Assembly: GCF_014201505.1 (NCBI RefSeq)
Contig: NZ_JACHEO010000008.1
Span: 84,753-148,752 of the forward strand
Reading direction: 5' to 3'
DNA: 64,000 nucleotides
Source: Desulfoprunum benzoelyticum
GTDB lineage: Bacteria; Desulfobacterota; Desulfobulbia; Desulfobulbales; Desulfocapsaceae
The position numbers and the translations under genes are program-made. The notes below the pieces were generated by a model. It did not search any database and was not told where the DNA came from. It saw only the letters and a list, made by a program, of their open reading frames with translations. Positions 50,600 through 58,983 of this stretch are shown here, one piece after another. Every line of letters begins with the position of its first letter. The stretch's first letter is position 1.

Positions 50600-52654
50600 T
50601 CAATTACGTATTACTTTCGCTTTTGTGTTGACCAACCCGAAATTGGATCCTTTCTCCGAATACGGCCTATATTCCGGGATAATCTGCTTCAAAATTCCCT
50701 TAATCCCCCCCGCATCATGCAGCCCGGCAAGGTTAAGCAGTTCTTCGAACATCCTCTCCCGATCGGTAAAGCATATCCCGTCACTCCCCAGCACCATGAT
50801 CTTTTGATGGCCGGTGGGGACGATCCCCTCGCCTTCGGTGATCAGTTCCTCATAGAGCTTTTCGCCGGGGCGCAGGCCGGAGTAACGGATCTTTATATCG
50901 ACTTCCGGTTCCTTGCCCGCCAGGCGGATCATGTCCCGGGCCATCTGGTCGATTTTGACCGGCTCGCCCATCTTGAGGAGGAAGATCTCGCCGTCGCCGC
51001 CCATTGACCCGGCCTGGAGGATGAGCTGGGCCGCCTCCTCGATCGACATGAAATAGCGGGTGATCTCGGGGTGGGTGACGGTGACCGGGCCGCCAAGCTC
51101 GATCTGGCGCTTGAACAGCGGCAGCACCGAGCCGGACGAGCCGAGGACGTTGCCGAAGCGCACCGCCATGAACCTGGTGTCGTGGTGTGGCGCTTCGGCC
51201 CGGTACGGCGCCGGTTCCGCCGTCTCCGGCACCCGCCGCCAGGCCGGGCTGAAGCCGCCGTCCCAGCTGTTGCGGGCATAGGCCAGCATCAGCAGTTCGG
51301 TCAGCCGTTTCGAGGCCCCCATGACGTTGGTCGGCCGCACCGCCTTGTCGGTGGAGACCAGGACGAAGCGCTCGACCCGGTGGCGGATGACCGCCTCGAT
51401 CAGCAGCTGGCTGGCGAAGATATTGTTGTACACCGCCTCCCAGGGGTTGTTCTCGACCAGGGGCACATGCTTGTAGGCGGCGGCATGGAAGACGACCTGC
51501 GGCCGGTGGCGGCTGAAGACCATGTCGAGCAGGCGCACGTCCTGGACCTTGCCGAGCACCGGCACGGCATCGGCGACCTGGTATTCATGGAGCAGTTCCA
51601 TCTGGATGGCGTAGAGGTTTTCCTCGCTGCTGTCGAACAGGATCAGCCGGGACGGGGCGAAGCGGATGATCTGGCGGCACAGTTCGGAGCCGATCGAGCC
51701 GCCGGCCCCGGTGACGAGGATCGTCTTGCCCCGCAGGGTGTCGCCGATTTGGTCCTGGTCGAGGGTCACCTCCTCCCGGCCGAGCAGATCCTTGTACGAG
51801 ATATCGCGGATCGACGACACCGACACCCGGCCGTTGATCAGCTCGCCGAGGCCGGGCAGCACCTTGTACGGCAGGCCGGTCTGCTGGCACAGCTCGACGA
51901 TCCGCTTCATCTGGGGCCCGGTGAGGGTGACGATGGCGATCAGCAGTTCGTCGGCCCGCGTCTGGGCGGCGAATTCCGGCAGGTCGTCGACCCCGCCGAG
52001 CACCGGGATGCGGTGGATCCGCAGCCCGGCTTTGGCCGGATCGTCATCGACGAAGCCGACCACCTCGTAGGCCAGGGTGGGGTTGTCGTCGATCTCCCGC
52101 GTCGCCTTCTCGGCCGCGTCACCGGCGCCGATCACCAGCAGCCGTTTGCGGCGGACGCCCCTGTCCTCCCGCCGCAGGCACTTGCGATGCAGGGCCATGC
52201 GGATCGAGGCCCGGCTGCCGCAGATGAACAGGATGGTGAACACCGCGTCCATGATGAACACCCCGCGCGAGAAGCCCTGGAAGCGATTGGCCAGGGTCAT
52301 GATCATGAAAATGACCGACGACGCCACCAGAGCGGCGCCGACGATCCGCTGCAGGTCGCGGAAGCCGGTATAGCGCCACATGCCGTTATAGAGGCCGAAC
52401 AGGTAGAAGATCGGCAGCTTGATCCCGAGGATGAGCAGCAGCACGATGGTATAGTGGTTGGTGCCTTTGGCCAGATGCAAGGCGTCGAAGCGCAGGTAGC
52501 GGGACAGGAAATAGGCTACGACCAGCAGGGCGACATCGGTCAGCAGGATCAGCCAGAAATTGAGACTGGTGCCCCGGCGCCGCAGCTGCAGGAGGTGCTC
52601 GCTGACCTGGGACAGGAACAGCGACTTGAATTTTTCGAAGGTCCGGGCAGTCAT
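50600..52654 (-). CDS. Membrane-bound UDP-sugar 4,6-dehydratase (PglF/WbpM/CapD family)
   Basis: 684 residues from ATG 52654; a GTG at 52702 overlapping the previous stop is an alternative. Four N-terminal membrane helices and a first Rossmann region (RLLVIGAGDAAEKATREIDD) precede the catalytic SDR: TILVTGAGGSIGSELCRQII, then STDKAVRPTNVMGASKR, in which the usual Tyr is Met as in WbpM/PglF. It converts UDP-GlcNAc to the 4-keto-6-deoxy sugar, the first step toward diNAcBac or QuiNAc/FucNAc. The aminotransferase, acetyltransferase and transferase needed next lie at 29.3-31.8 kb. Confidence 0.9.
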   Translation of the reverse strand: MTARTFEKFKSLFLSQVSEHLLQLRRRGTSLNFWLILLTDVALLVVAYFLSRYLRFDALHLAKGTNHYTIVLLLILGIKLPIFYLFGLYNGMWRYTGFRDLQRIVGAALVASSVIFMIMTLANRFQGFSRGVFIMDAVFTILFICGSRASIRMALHRKCLRREDRGVRRKRLLVIGAGDAAEKATREIDDNPTLAYEVVGFVDDDPAKAGLRIHRIPVLGGVDDLPEFAAQTRADELLIAIVTLTGPQMKRIVELCQQTGLPYKVLPGLGELINGRVSVSSIRDISYKDLLGREEVTLDQDQIGDTLRGKTILVTGAGGSIGSELCRQIIRFAPSRLILFDSSEENLYAIQMELLHEYQVADAVPVLGKVQDVRLLDMVFSRHRPQVVFHAAAYKHVPLVENNPWEAVYNNIFASQLLIEAVIRHRVERFVLVSTDKAVRPTNVMGASKRLTELLMLAYARNSWDGGFSPAWRRVPETAEPAPYRAEAPHHDTRFMAVRFGNVLGSSGSVLPLFKRQIELGGPVTVTHPEITRYFMSIEEAAQLILQAGSMGGDGEIFLLKMGEPVKIDQMARDMIRLAGKEPEVDIKIRYSGLRPGEKLYEELITEGEGIVPTGHQKIMVLGSDGICFTDRERMFEELLNLAGLHDAGGIKGILKQIIPEYRPYSEKGSNFGLVNTKAKVIRN

Positions 52655-52698
52655 GAGATTGCAGCTTTTATGATGAGGGGGAAGGACATCTGAATCTC

Positions 52699-54219
52699 TC
52701 ACTGGTCGAAGGTGTAGGTCATTTTCTCGATATGGAACGAGGTGTCGTTCCGGGTGAGCTGGAAGTCGATCTTTCCAGCGCCATGAACGGCAGCGGCGTT
52801 TTTGTATTTCAAATCTATGGTGAACCGGCCGTTGATGGTGATTTGGCCGGGGGTTGGTTGCTGCCAGCGTTGGGGGGTGATGTGCAGGTTCAGGGTCTCC
52901 GTTGCGGCGAAGAGTTTGGTGTAAGTTGGGATCAGGTTGGTTATGGGGGTGTTGTTCTCGGTCGCGTTGGCGGTGAAGAATTGTTGGAATTTGAATAGGT
53001 TCCTGGCGCCGTAGGCTTGGGTGTAGGCGGCTAGGAAGCGGTTTAGTTGGTGTTGGAGTTGGGGCTCGGTAGGTGGTGACGGATTGTCGGCGAGTTGTGC
53101 CGGGGAGCTCTTCATGGCCGGTTTAAGATCTCTCCCTGCGGTCGAGATGACAGCGGGGGTAGGTCGTGATGACAGTGTTCGTTGTTCCCGGTAGGGCGAG
53201 GGCCGCGAAGCCTCCCCCGCTGTCATTTCGACGCGAAGCGAGAAATCTTGTGTTGCCGAGGATGACTGAGCCGGGGTTGGTCGCGATGCGACAGCCGGGG
53301 TTGGTTGCGATGGTTGGGGGATTGGCTTTGTTGCCAGTTGAGGTTTGGATTGGGCTGTTTGCGGTTTTGGGGGTTCTTGGGGGTTGTTGAGGGTTGGGGG
53401 GTTCTCTAGGGCCAGTGGGTTCTCCGTGGCGGGTTTAAGATCTCTCCCTGCGGTCGAGATGACAGCGGGGGTAGGTCGAGTTGACGGAGGAAGAGAAGGC
53501 TCCGTTGACTGAGCGGGGGTTGGTTCCGACAAGGCTGCGGGGGTTGGTTGTGATGATGCAGCGGGGGTAGGTCGAGATGACGGAGGCAGTGAAGGTTCCG
53601 TTGACTCAGCAGGGGAAAATTGTGACGAGGCGACAGCGGGGGCAGTTGGGGCAACAGTGGGGGAGGTAGAAGCGAAATTCCCCCCATTTTTCTCTTTTTT
53701 TGCCGCCGCGGCATTGACCGCCCGCTCCAGTCGCATCTTCTCGGCGAAGGTCAGGGTCGTTGGTTCCGGCGGGGTGCGGCGGGCGGTGGGTGGAGGCACG
53801 AAGGCCACCCCGCCGTCGTGCAGGGTGCTGAGCATTATTCGCCGCGAGTAGACCTCGGAGATCACCAGGCAGGCGACGACCAGGATGCCGGCGATCAGCG
53901 CCAGGCCGAGGACGGCCCGCAGCGGCAGGCGCCGGCCGAACAGCCGCCGTTTCCGCTTGTTGCGGCTGGTTGGCGGGGCCGATGGGGCGGACGGCCGGGT
54001 CGGGGCTGTCGGCCGGGCCGGGACAGTCGGCTCTTCCCCGTCGATGATCGCATGGTAGGCCCGGGTGATGCGGATGAACTCCTCGGTGTTGGCCGCGCCG
54101 GAACTTCCGGCGCTATCGGGGTGGTAGCGGCGGCTGAGCCGGCGGTAGGCCCGCTTGACCTCGTCGTCGCTCGCATCGGGTTGCAACCCGAGCACGGCGT
54201 AGTGGTCAACGGCCCGCAT
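52699..54219 (-). CDS. Membrane J-domain protein with a repeat-derived linker and an NTF2-like C-terminal domain
   Basis: 506 residues from ATG 54219. Residues 5-65 are a J-domain (YAVLGLQPDASDDEVKRAYR, HPD at 33-35). One membrane helix lies at about 102-124, and a Pro/Thr/Ser-rich linker spans about 181-385. Residues about 388-506 resemble an NTF2/SnoaL-like domain. The linker holds translated copies of the mosaic repeat: RPTPAVISTAGRDLKPA at 248-264 and 352-368, and QDFSLRVEMTAG at 324-335, with diverged RPTPA/QPTPA units around them. J-domains recruit DnaK; here the target is presumably an envelope protein. The start overlaps the TPR gene stop by one base. Confidence 0.85.
   Translation of the reverse strand: MRAVDHYAVLGLQPDASDDEVKRAYRRLSRRYHPDSAGSSGAANTEEFIRITRAYHAIIDGEEPTVPARPTAPTRPSAPSAPPTSRNKRKRRLFGRRLPLRAVLGLALIAGILVVACLVISEVYSRRIMLSTLHDGGVAFVPPPTARRTPPEPTTLTFAEKMRLERAVNAAAAKKEKNGGNFASTSPTVAPTAPAVASSQFSPAESTEPSLPPSSRPTPAASSQPTPAALSEPTPAQSTEPSLPPSTRPTPAVISTAGRDLKPATENPLALENPPTLNNPQEPPKPQTAQSKPQLATKPIPQPSQPTPAVASRPTPAQSSSATQDFSLRVEMTAGEASRPSPYREQRTLSSRPTPAVISTAGRDLKPAMKSSPAQLADNPSPPTEPQLQHQLNRFLAAYTQAYGARNLFKFQQFFTANATENNTPITNLIPTYTKLFAATETLNLHITPQRWQQPTPGQITINGRFTIDLKYKNAAAVHGAGKIDFQLTRNDTSFHIEKMTYTFDQ
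53121..53255. repeat. Mosaic hairpin repeat R12a inside the J-domain gene
   Basis: A CCGCAGG hairpin and an AGCGAAGC-type hairpin (with GACGCGAAGC) in the composite arrangement, translated in frame as residues about 324-368 of the J-domain protein. Confidence 0.9.
53431..53640. repeat. Mosaic hairpin repeat R12b inside the J-domain gene
   Basis: One clear CCGCAGG hairpin (53438-53465) and a series of diverging GGTAGGTCGAGATGACGG-type half units, read in the coding strand as Pro-Thr-Pro-Ala-containing linker units (residues about 200-263). Confidence 0.8.
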
Positions 54220-55466
54220 CACTGCGCCTCCACCACCGGCGTGGCATGGATCTCGCCGGTTTTGGTGATCGTCAGCTGCCGCAGCCACAGGTCGCCGGCG
54301 ATCAGGTTGTCGAGGTGGTTGCTGCGGTCGCGCCGCACCCGCACCTGGACGGCCCGGCAATCGGGGGGAACCTCGAACGGCAGCGTCAAATCGGTCCATG
54401 GTTGGCTTACGGCGACGATTTCCGACCGTACCGGGGCCATCGGGCATTGGAACCCGGCGACCTCGAGGTAGGGGCGCTGGTCGGTGGTCAGCCCCTCGCT
54501 TTTGACCTGGGCGGTGAGGCGATAGCGGTGGCCGGATTCGAGCGGCACGATCTGGCTCAGGTGGCGAAAGCCGAGGTTGTTCGTGCCCGAAAAGTGCAGC
54601 CGCATCGCCTGCCCCTTGCCGTCGCCGGCCGCCTCGATCCGCCAGGAGCTGCCCTTGGGGGCGCTGATCCGCCAGTCGAAGGCGGTGTTGCCCGGTTCCC
54701 GGGCGAAATCGCCGTTGGTGAGCAGCGTCGCACCGTTGAAATACCGGCGCCAGATCGGCGCCGCATCGGTCAAGCGCTCGTGGTTGATCAGACTGGTGAG
54801 GAAGGCCAGGACCTCGGGACGATGATTGTCGACCCCCAGCTGCTCTATCTCCGGCCACCAGGCCAGCGCCGCCTCGGTCCGGCCGGTCCGGGCCGCATGG
54901 CTGAACAGGTGGACGACATTGGCCTGGCCGACCTGGGCCAGCAGCGCGGCCGGCTCGGGCCACAGCCCGAAGGCCAGCTTCAGGGCGTTGTCGCGCTGCG
55001 CCGGGATCTCGGCGATGATCCAGGCCAGATCTTGGCTGAGGATGTCGCTATCGCCCAGCTGGTAGGCCAGCAGCGCCTTGTCCCAGCGCCAGCGGTTGAT
55101 CCCGGCGGCGAGGCTGTCGACATGGCGCAGGATCGCCGTCGCCTCGGCCGTCCGCCCCCGGTCGTTGTCCAGCTCGGCCAGGCCGAGCCAGGCCGGGAGG
55201 TAGAGCGGGTTGTGGACCAGGGCCCGGCGGTACAGCCCCTCGGCCGCCTCCGTCTGCCCCTGCAGCTGGTGCAGCTGCTTGCCGTGCCAGGTCAGCAGGA
55301 ACGGGCTGCGCAGGGCGTCGAGCATCGCCGCGGCGGCGCCGGCGTCGCTGTATTCGGCCTGCTCCGGCAGGGCGATGCGCAGCTGCACCGCCGCCAGGGC
55401 CAGCAGGGCGAGGAAGGCGCCGAGCCGGAGGAGGCGATGGCGGGAATGGAGCGGGACGGCGGCCAC
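54219..55466 (-). CDS. TPR-containing membrane-anchored EPS protein
   Basis: 415 residues. One hydrophobic helix near the N-terminus (LLRLGAFLALLALAAVQLRI) and then TPR-like helix pairs (GLYRRALVHNPLYLPAWLGL, NDRGRTAEATAILRHVD) to about residue 235. The C-terminal 170 residues look like a beta-sandwich/CBM (GNTAFDWRISAPKGSSWRIE, GHRYRLTAQVKSEG). Similar proteins occur in exopolysaccharide operons beside Wzc and may help assembly or export. The gene lies two bases after the kinase stop. Confidence 0.7.
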   Translation of the reverse strand: MAAVPLHSRHRLLRLGAFLALLALAAVQLRIALPEQAEYSDAGAAAAMLDALRSPFLLTWHGKQLHQLQGQTEAAEGLYRRALVHNPLYLPAWLGLAELDNDRGRTAEATAILRHVDSLAAGINRWRWDKALLAYQLGDSDILSQDLAWIIAEIPAQRDNALKLAFGLWPEPAALLAQVGQANVVHLFSHAARTGRTEAALAWWPEIEQLGVDNHRPEVLAFLTSLINHERLTDAAPIWRRYFNGATLLTNGDFAREPGNTAFDWRISAPKGSSWRIEAAGDGKGQAMRLHFSGTNNLGFRHLSQIVPLESGHRYRLTAQVKSEGLTTDQRPYLEVAGFQCPMAPVRSEIVAVSQPWTDLTLPFEVPPDCRAVQVRVRRDRSNHLDNLIAGDLWLRQLTITKTGEIHATPVVEAQ

Positions 55467-55468
55467 GG

Positions 55469-57763
55469 TCAGCTCGCGCTCTCCTCGCCGTACTTGTAGT
55501 CGTAGGTGTAGTACTTGTAGCCGCCGTAGGAGCCGAAGCCCTTCCTGCGCCCGCTCTTGTTGATGATCGCGCCGAGCAGGCGGCCGCCGACGGTGGCGAT
55601 CGCCTTGCGGAAGTGGCGGATCCCCTCGCGCGGGGTCACCCCTTCGACGACGAGCAGGATCACCCCGTCGACCATGTGCGACAGCACCAGGATCTCGGCG
55701 AAGCCCTGGTACGGCGGGCCATCGAGGATGATCCGGTCGTAGCGGCCGGCGACGGTCGCCAGCAGCTCCCGCATCCGCTTCGAGCTCAGCAGTTCGGCCG
55801 GGCTGCTGGGCGGCAGTGGGCCGCTGGTGATGAGGTCGAGGCCGGGGTAGTCGGTTTGGGTGATGACCTCGTCGAGGTCGGCGATGCCGCTGAGGACGCT
55901 GGACAGCCCCTTCGTCTTGCGCGAGGTCTGGAAGATCTTGTGCAGGCTCGGCTTGCGCAGGTCGACATCGATGATCAGGCAGCTTTCCTCGTCGGCCAGG
56001 TAGGAGAAGGCGGCGTTGACCGCCATCGAGCTCTTGCCGGCGTCGGGCAGGATGCTGGTCAGCAGGATGGTCCTGGGCGGGTTGTCGGCCGCCGACAGCC
56101 GCACCGAGGTCATCGTCGTCCGCAGGGCCTCGGCCACCGGCGAGCGCGGGTCGGAGTAGAAGCGCAGCGCCATTTTGCGATCGTCGCCGTCGGCCTCCTT
56201 GTCGTAGGGCACCAGGCCGAGGACCGGGATGTGGAAGCGGTCGGCCAGCTCGTCCGGGTTCTTGACCGTGTTGTCGAAGAACTCGAGGGTGAAGGCGGCG
56301 CCGATGCCGAGGAACAGGCCGAGGATCAGCCCCAGCAGCAGGTTCTTGGCCACCTGCGGCTTGTAGGGGTAGAGCGGGGTCGTCGCCCGGTCGACGATCT
56401 GGATGTTGGTGACGGCGGCGCCGACCGTGGCCTCGATCTCCTTCGACCGCTGCAGCAGGCTCTGGTAGATCGACTTGTTGGTCTCGACCTCGCGCTCGAG
56501 GATCTTGTACTGGGTCGCCTTCTCCTCCAGCTCGAGGGCCTTCTGCTTCTGCTCCTCGGCGCTGGCCTGGAGGTACTGCTCGGTCTTCAGCGCCGTCTCG
56601 TAGTTGTTGCGGATCGAGTCGATGATCTGCTGCTTCTCCTTGTCGATCCGGGCGGCGATCTCGTCCATCTTCGCCTTGAGCTGCTGCATTTTGGGGTAGC
56701 CCGGCTTGAATGTGACGCCGAGGTCGCGGTACTCGGCCTCCAGGGTCGAGTACTGGCTTTTGAGGTCGTTGATCAGGGTGTTGTTGACGATCTGCTCCAG
56801 CGATTTTTCGTCCAGTTGCTGGTTCTGCTTGAACATCGCCTCCTTGGCGATCCGGTCGGACGAGGCCTTGGCCAGCGAGTTGTTGACCTCCTCGAGCTGC
56901 TTGATCACCAGGTTGTGGTCGGGATTGAGGGAGACGATGCCGATCTTGCGGCCGAACTCGTTGAGCTCCAGTTCCGATTCCTCGAGCTTGATCTGGGCGG
57001 CGCGGATCTGCTTGTCGAGGAACTGGCCGGCGGTGCGCGAGGCCTCGAGGCCGGTGTCCATGTGCATCTGGATGAACTCGTCCATCGCCGCGTTGGTGAT
57101 CGCCGCGGTCAGGGCCGGGTCGGGGGTGACGAACGACACCTCGATCAGCTCGCTGTTGCGCACCGGGGTGACCGACAGCCGGTTCTTGAAGGCGGAGAGG
57201 AGATTCTGGGCCAGCACCTGGTTACGGGCGTCCTCCTCCAGGACGCTGAGGTCTTCCTGCTGCTGGTCGGCACGGACGAAGCCGGTCAGGCCGGCGAGCA
57301 GCGACGGCGATTGCTTCTCGCCCTCGGTGGCGGCGGCGGGGTTGAACACCGGGTTGGTGGTGAGGTCGAGCTTGGCGATGACCCGGTTGGCGAGCTGGTT
57401 GCTCTGCAGCAGGTTGACCTGGGTCTGCTGGAACTCGAGGGTGCGGAGGTTGGTGTTCTCGACGTTCTCGAACGTGGTGATCGACTGGTTCTGGCTCGAG
57501 GCCCGCACCATCCCCTGGGCCTTGAACAGCGGGGTGGCGAGGAAGGTGTAGAGGGCGGTGAGGAGGAAGACGGCGGCCAGCACCGACAGCACCGCGGTCT
57601 TGCGCCGGATGAGCATGTCGAGGTAATCGCGCAGGTCGATCTCGTCGTTGAAGTCGGGGATGACTTCGCGGACTTCGGTGCTGGGGAGGTAGTTGGGGTT
57701 GTCGCCGCGGGGTATGAGGGCGCGATCGGGGGATGGGTAGTTGCGGTTTCTGTCTGGGGTCAT
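55469..57763 (-). CDS. Wzc-like polysaccharide co-polymerase / BY-kinase
   Basis: 764 residues. A Wzz domain with two membrane helices (about 56-77 and 468-490) encloses a long coiled coil and a GNVR region. The cytoplasmic tyrosine kinase has a Walker A-like LPDAGKSS (near 571) and Walker A-prime LIIDVDLRKPSLHKIF (near 596). The C-terminus carries a Tyr cluster (GSYGGYKYYTYDYKYGEE) for autophosphorylation. Chain length and export are controlled by cycles of phosphorylation and removal by the CpsB phosphatase encoded upstream. Confidence 0.93.
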   Translation of the reverse strand: MTPDRNRNYPSPDRALIPRGDNPNYLPSTEVREVIPDFNDEIDLRDYLDMLIRRKTAVLSVLAAVFLLTALYTFLATPLFKAQGMVRASSQNQSITTFENVENTNLRTLEFQQTQVNLLQSNQLANRVIAKLDLTTNPVFNPAAATEGEKQSPSLLAGLTGFVRADQQQEDLSVLEEDARNQVLAQNLLSAFKNRLSVTPVRNSELIEVSFVTPDPALTAAITNAAMDEFIQMHMDTGLEASRTAGQFLDKQIRAAQIKLEESELELNEFGRKIGIVSLNPDHNLVIKQLEEVNNSLAKASSDRIAKEAMFKQNQQLDEKSLEQIVNNTLINDLKSQYSTLEAEYRDLGVTFKPGYPKMQQLKAKMDEIAARIDKEKQQIIDSIRNNYETALKTEQYLQASAEEQKQKALELEEKATQYKILEREVETNKSIYQSLLQRSKEIEATVGAAVTNIQIVDRATTPLYPYKPQVAKNLLLGLILGLFLGIGAAFTLEFFDNTVKNPDELADRFHIPVLGLVPYDKEADGDDRKMALRFYSDPRSPVAEALRTTMTSVRLSAADNPPRTILLTSILPDAGKSSMAVNAAFSYLADEESCLIIDVDLRKPSLHKIFQTSRKTKGLSSVLSGIADLDEVITQTDYPGLDLITSGPLPPSSPAELLSSKRMRELLATVAGRYDRIILDGPPYQGFAEILVLSHMVDGVILLVVEGVTPREGIRHFRKAIATVGGRLLGAIINKSGRRKGFGSYGGYKYYTYDYKYGEESAS

Positions 57764-57774
57764 TGGGTCTCTGT

Positions 57775-57890
57775 ATCTGGTTGATGCGCTGTTATTTGGG
57801 TTGATGCATTGTTTTTTGGGTTAATGCTCAGTCTTGTGGGTATTTCGGTTATTGCACAATCTTTTCGGTTAATGCTCTGTCTTTTGGGTT
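57775..57890. repeat. Degenerate tandem repeat upstream of the kinase gene
   Basis: Four to five copies of a roughly 25-30-base unit centred on TTGGGTTRATGC followed by a T-rich segment, decaying toward TTTCGGTTATTGC. They lie directly upstream of the Wzc-like gene and before block R13. Confidence 0.6.
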
Positions 57891-57898
57891 TTCCACTC

Positions 57899-58590
57899 TG
57901 TCATCGCGGCTTTTCTGCCTTGGCATCGCGACCTGCCCCCGCTGTCATCTCGACCGCAGGGAGAGATCTTAAACTGGTCTTGGAATGATCCCCTGCAGGG
58001 AGCAGCAAGATTTCTCGCTTCGCTTCGAAATGACAGCGGGGGCGGCTTCTTGGCCTTCGCCCTATCGGGAATTACGAGCACTGTCATTGCGACCTGCCCC
58101 CGCTGTCATCGCGACCTGCCCCCGCTGTCATCTCGACCGCAGGGAGAGATCTTAAACTGGCCATGAAATGCACCCTTGCAGGGAACAGCAAGATTTCTCG
58201 CTTCGCTTCGAAATGACAGCGGGGGAGGCTTCTTGGCCTTCGCCCTATCGGGAACAACGAGCACTATCATCGCGACCTACCCCCGCTGTCATCTCGAACC
58301 GCAGGGAGAGATCTTAAACTGGTCATGGAATAATCCCCTGCAGGGAACAACAAGATTTCTCGCTTCGCTTCGAAATGACAGCGGGGGTATCATCATGACC
58401 TTTGCCCTACCGGGAACAACGAGCATTGTCATCGTATCCAATGCCCTGGCTTATACCCTTTCAAGCACTGGCGACGCAACCATCCTCCTGGTTGACGCCA
58501 CACCATCTTCTGCATTCTCGACTTTGTCCCTCTGTCACCGCGACCAACCCCCGCTGTCATCTCGAACCGCAGGGAGAGATCTTAAACCTG
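57899..58590. repeat. Mosaic hairpin repeat block R13
   Basis: Three successive composites (forward CCGCAGG or ACCGCAGG hairpin, AAACTGG linker, reverse AGCGAAGC hairpin) with CCCTATCGGGAA-type connectors, then unique sequence and one more forward hairpin at 58550-58590, 11 bases before the GIY-YIG stop. No gene is present in 57764-58601. Confidence 0.92.
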
Positions 58591-58601
58591 CCACGAAGAA
58601 C

Positions 58602-58886
58602 TCACCACCCCTCACTCAAATCCTTCCACTCAGGATTGGAACCGGCAACCAGGGCATCCTTCTTCTCCCGCCGCCATTTCTTGATCTCTTTTTCTCTTTC
58701 CACCGCGGCGACGATATCCTGGGTTTCCTCGAAGTACACCAGTTTATTCACGTTGTACTTTTCGGTAAAGCCCGGAACCAGTTTCATCCTGTGCTCTTGC
58801 AGCCGCCGCTCGAGATCGTTGGTTACGCCGACATACAAGACCTTGTTGTTCCAGTTCGTTAGTATGTATACGTAATAGTTGTGCAT
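58602..58886 (-). CDS. GIY-YIG nuclease-family protein
   Basis: 94 residues from ATG 58886. YYVYILTNWNNKVLYVGVTN is the GIY-YIG core, LERRLQEHR supplies the catalytic Arg, and KLVYFEETQDIVAAVEREKE includes the catalytic Glu. Stand-alone proteins of this kind (YhbQ/UPF0213-like) have unknown roles, and others serve mobile introns or repair. It is enclosed by mosaic repeat on both sides: a hairpin begins 6 bases upstream of the ATG and another ends 11 bases after the stop. It interrupts the CpsB/Wzc gene order. Confidence 0.88.
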   Translation of the reverse strand: MHNYYVYILTNWNNKVLYVGVTNDLERRLQEHRMKLVPGFTEKYNVNKLVYFEETQDIVAAVEREKEIKKWRREKKDALVAGSNPEWKDLSEGW

Positions 58887-58892
58887 TATTGG

Positions 58893-58978
58893 ATTAAGAT
58901 TTCTCGCTTCGCTTCGAAATGACAGCGGGGGCGGCATCACGGCCTTCGCCCTACCGGGAAAAGCAAGATTTCTCGTTA
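58893..58978. repeat. Mosaic hairpin repeat block R14
   Basis: One reverse AGCGAAGC hairpin, the CGCCCTACCGGGAA connector and a truncated second hairpin (AGATTTCTCG). It fills the entire gap between the CpsB stop and the GIY-YIG start. Confidence 0.88.
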
Positions 58979-58983
58979 TTATC

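Noticed and set aside
55613..57784. Long plus-strand frame opposite the Wzc-like kinase
   Set aside because: Leu/Val/Gly-rich antisense shadow without motifs; same reasoning for the frames at 51071-52693 and 59666-60952.
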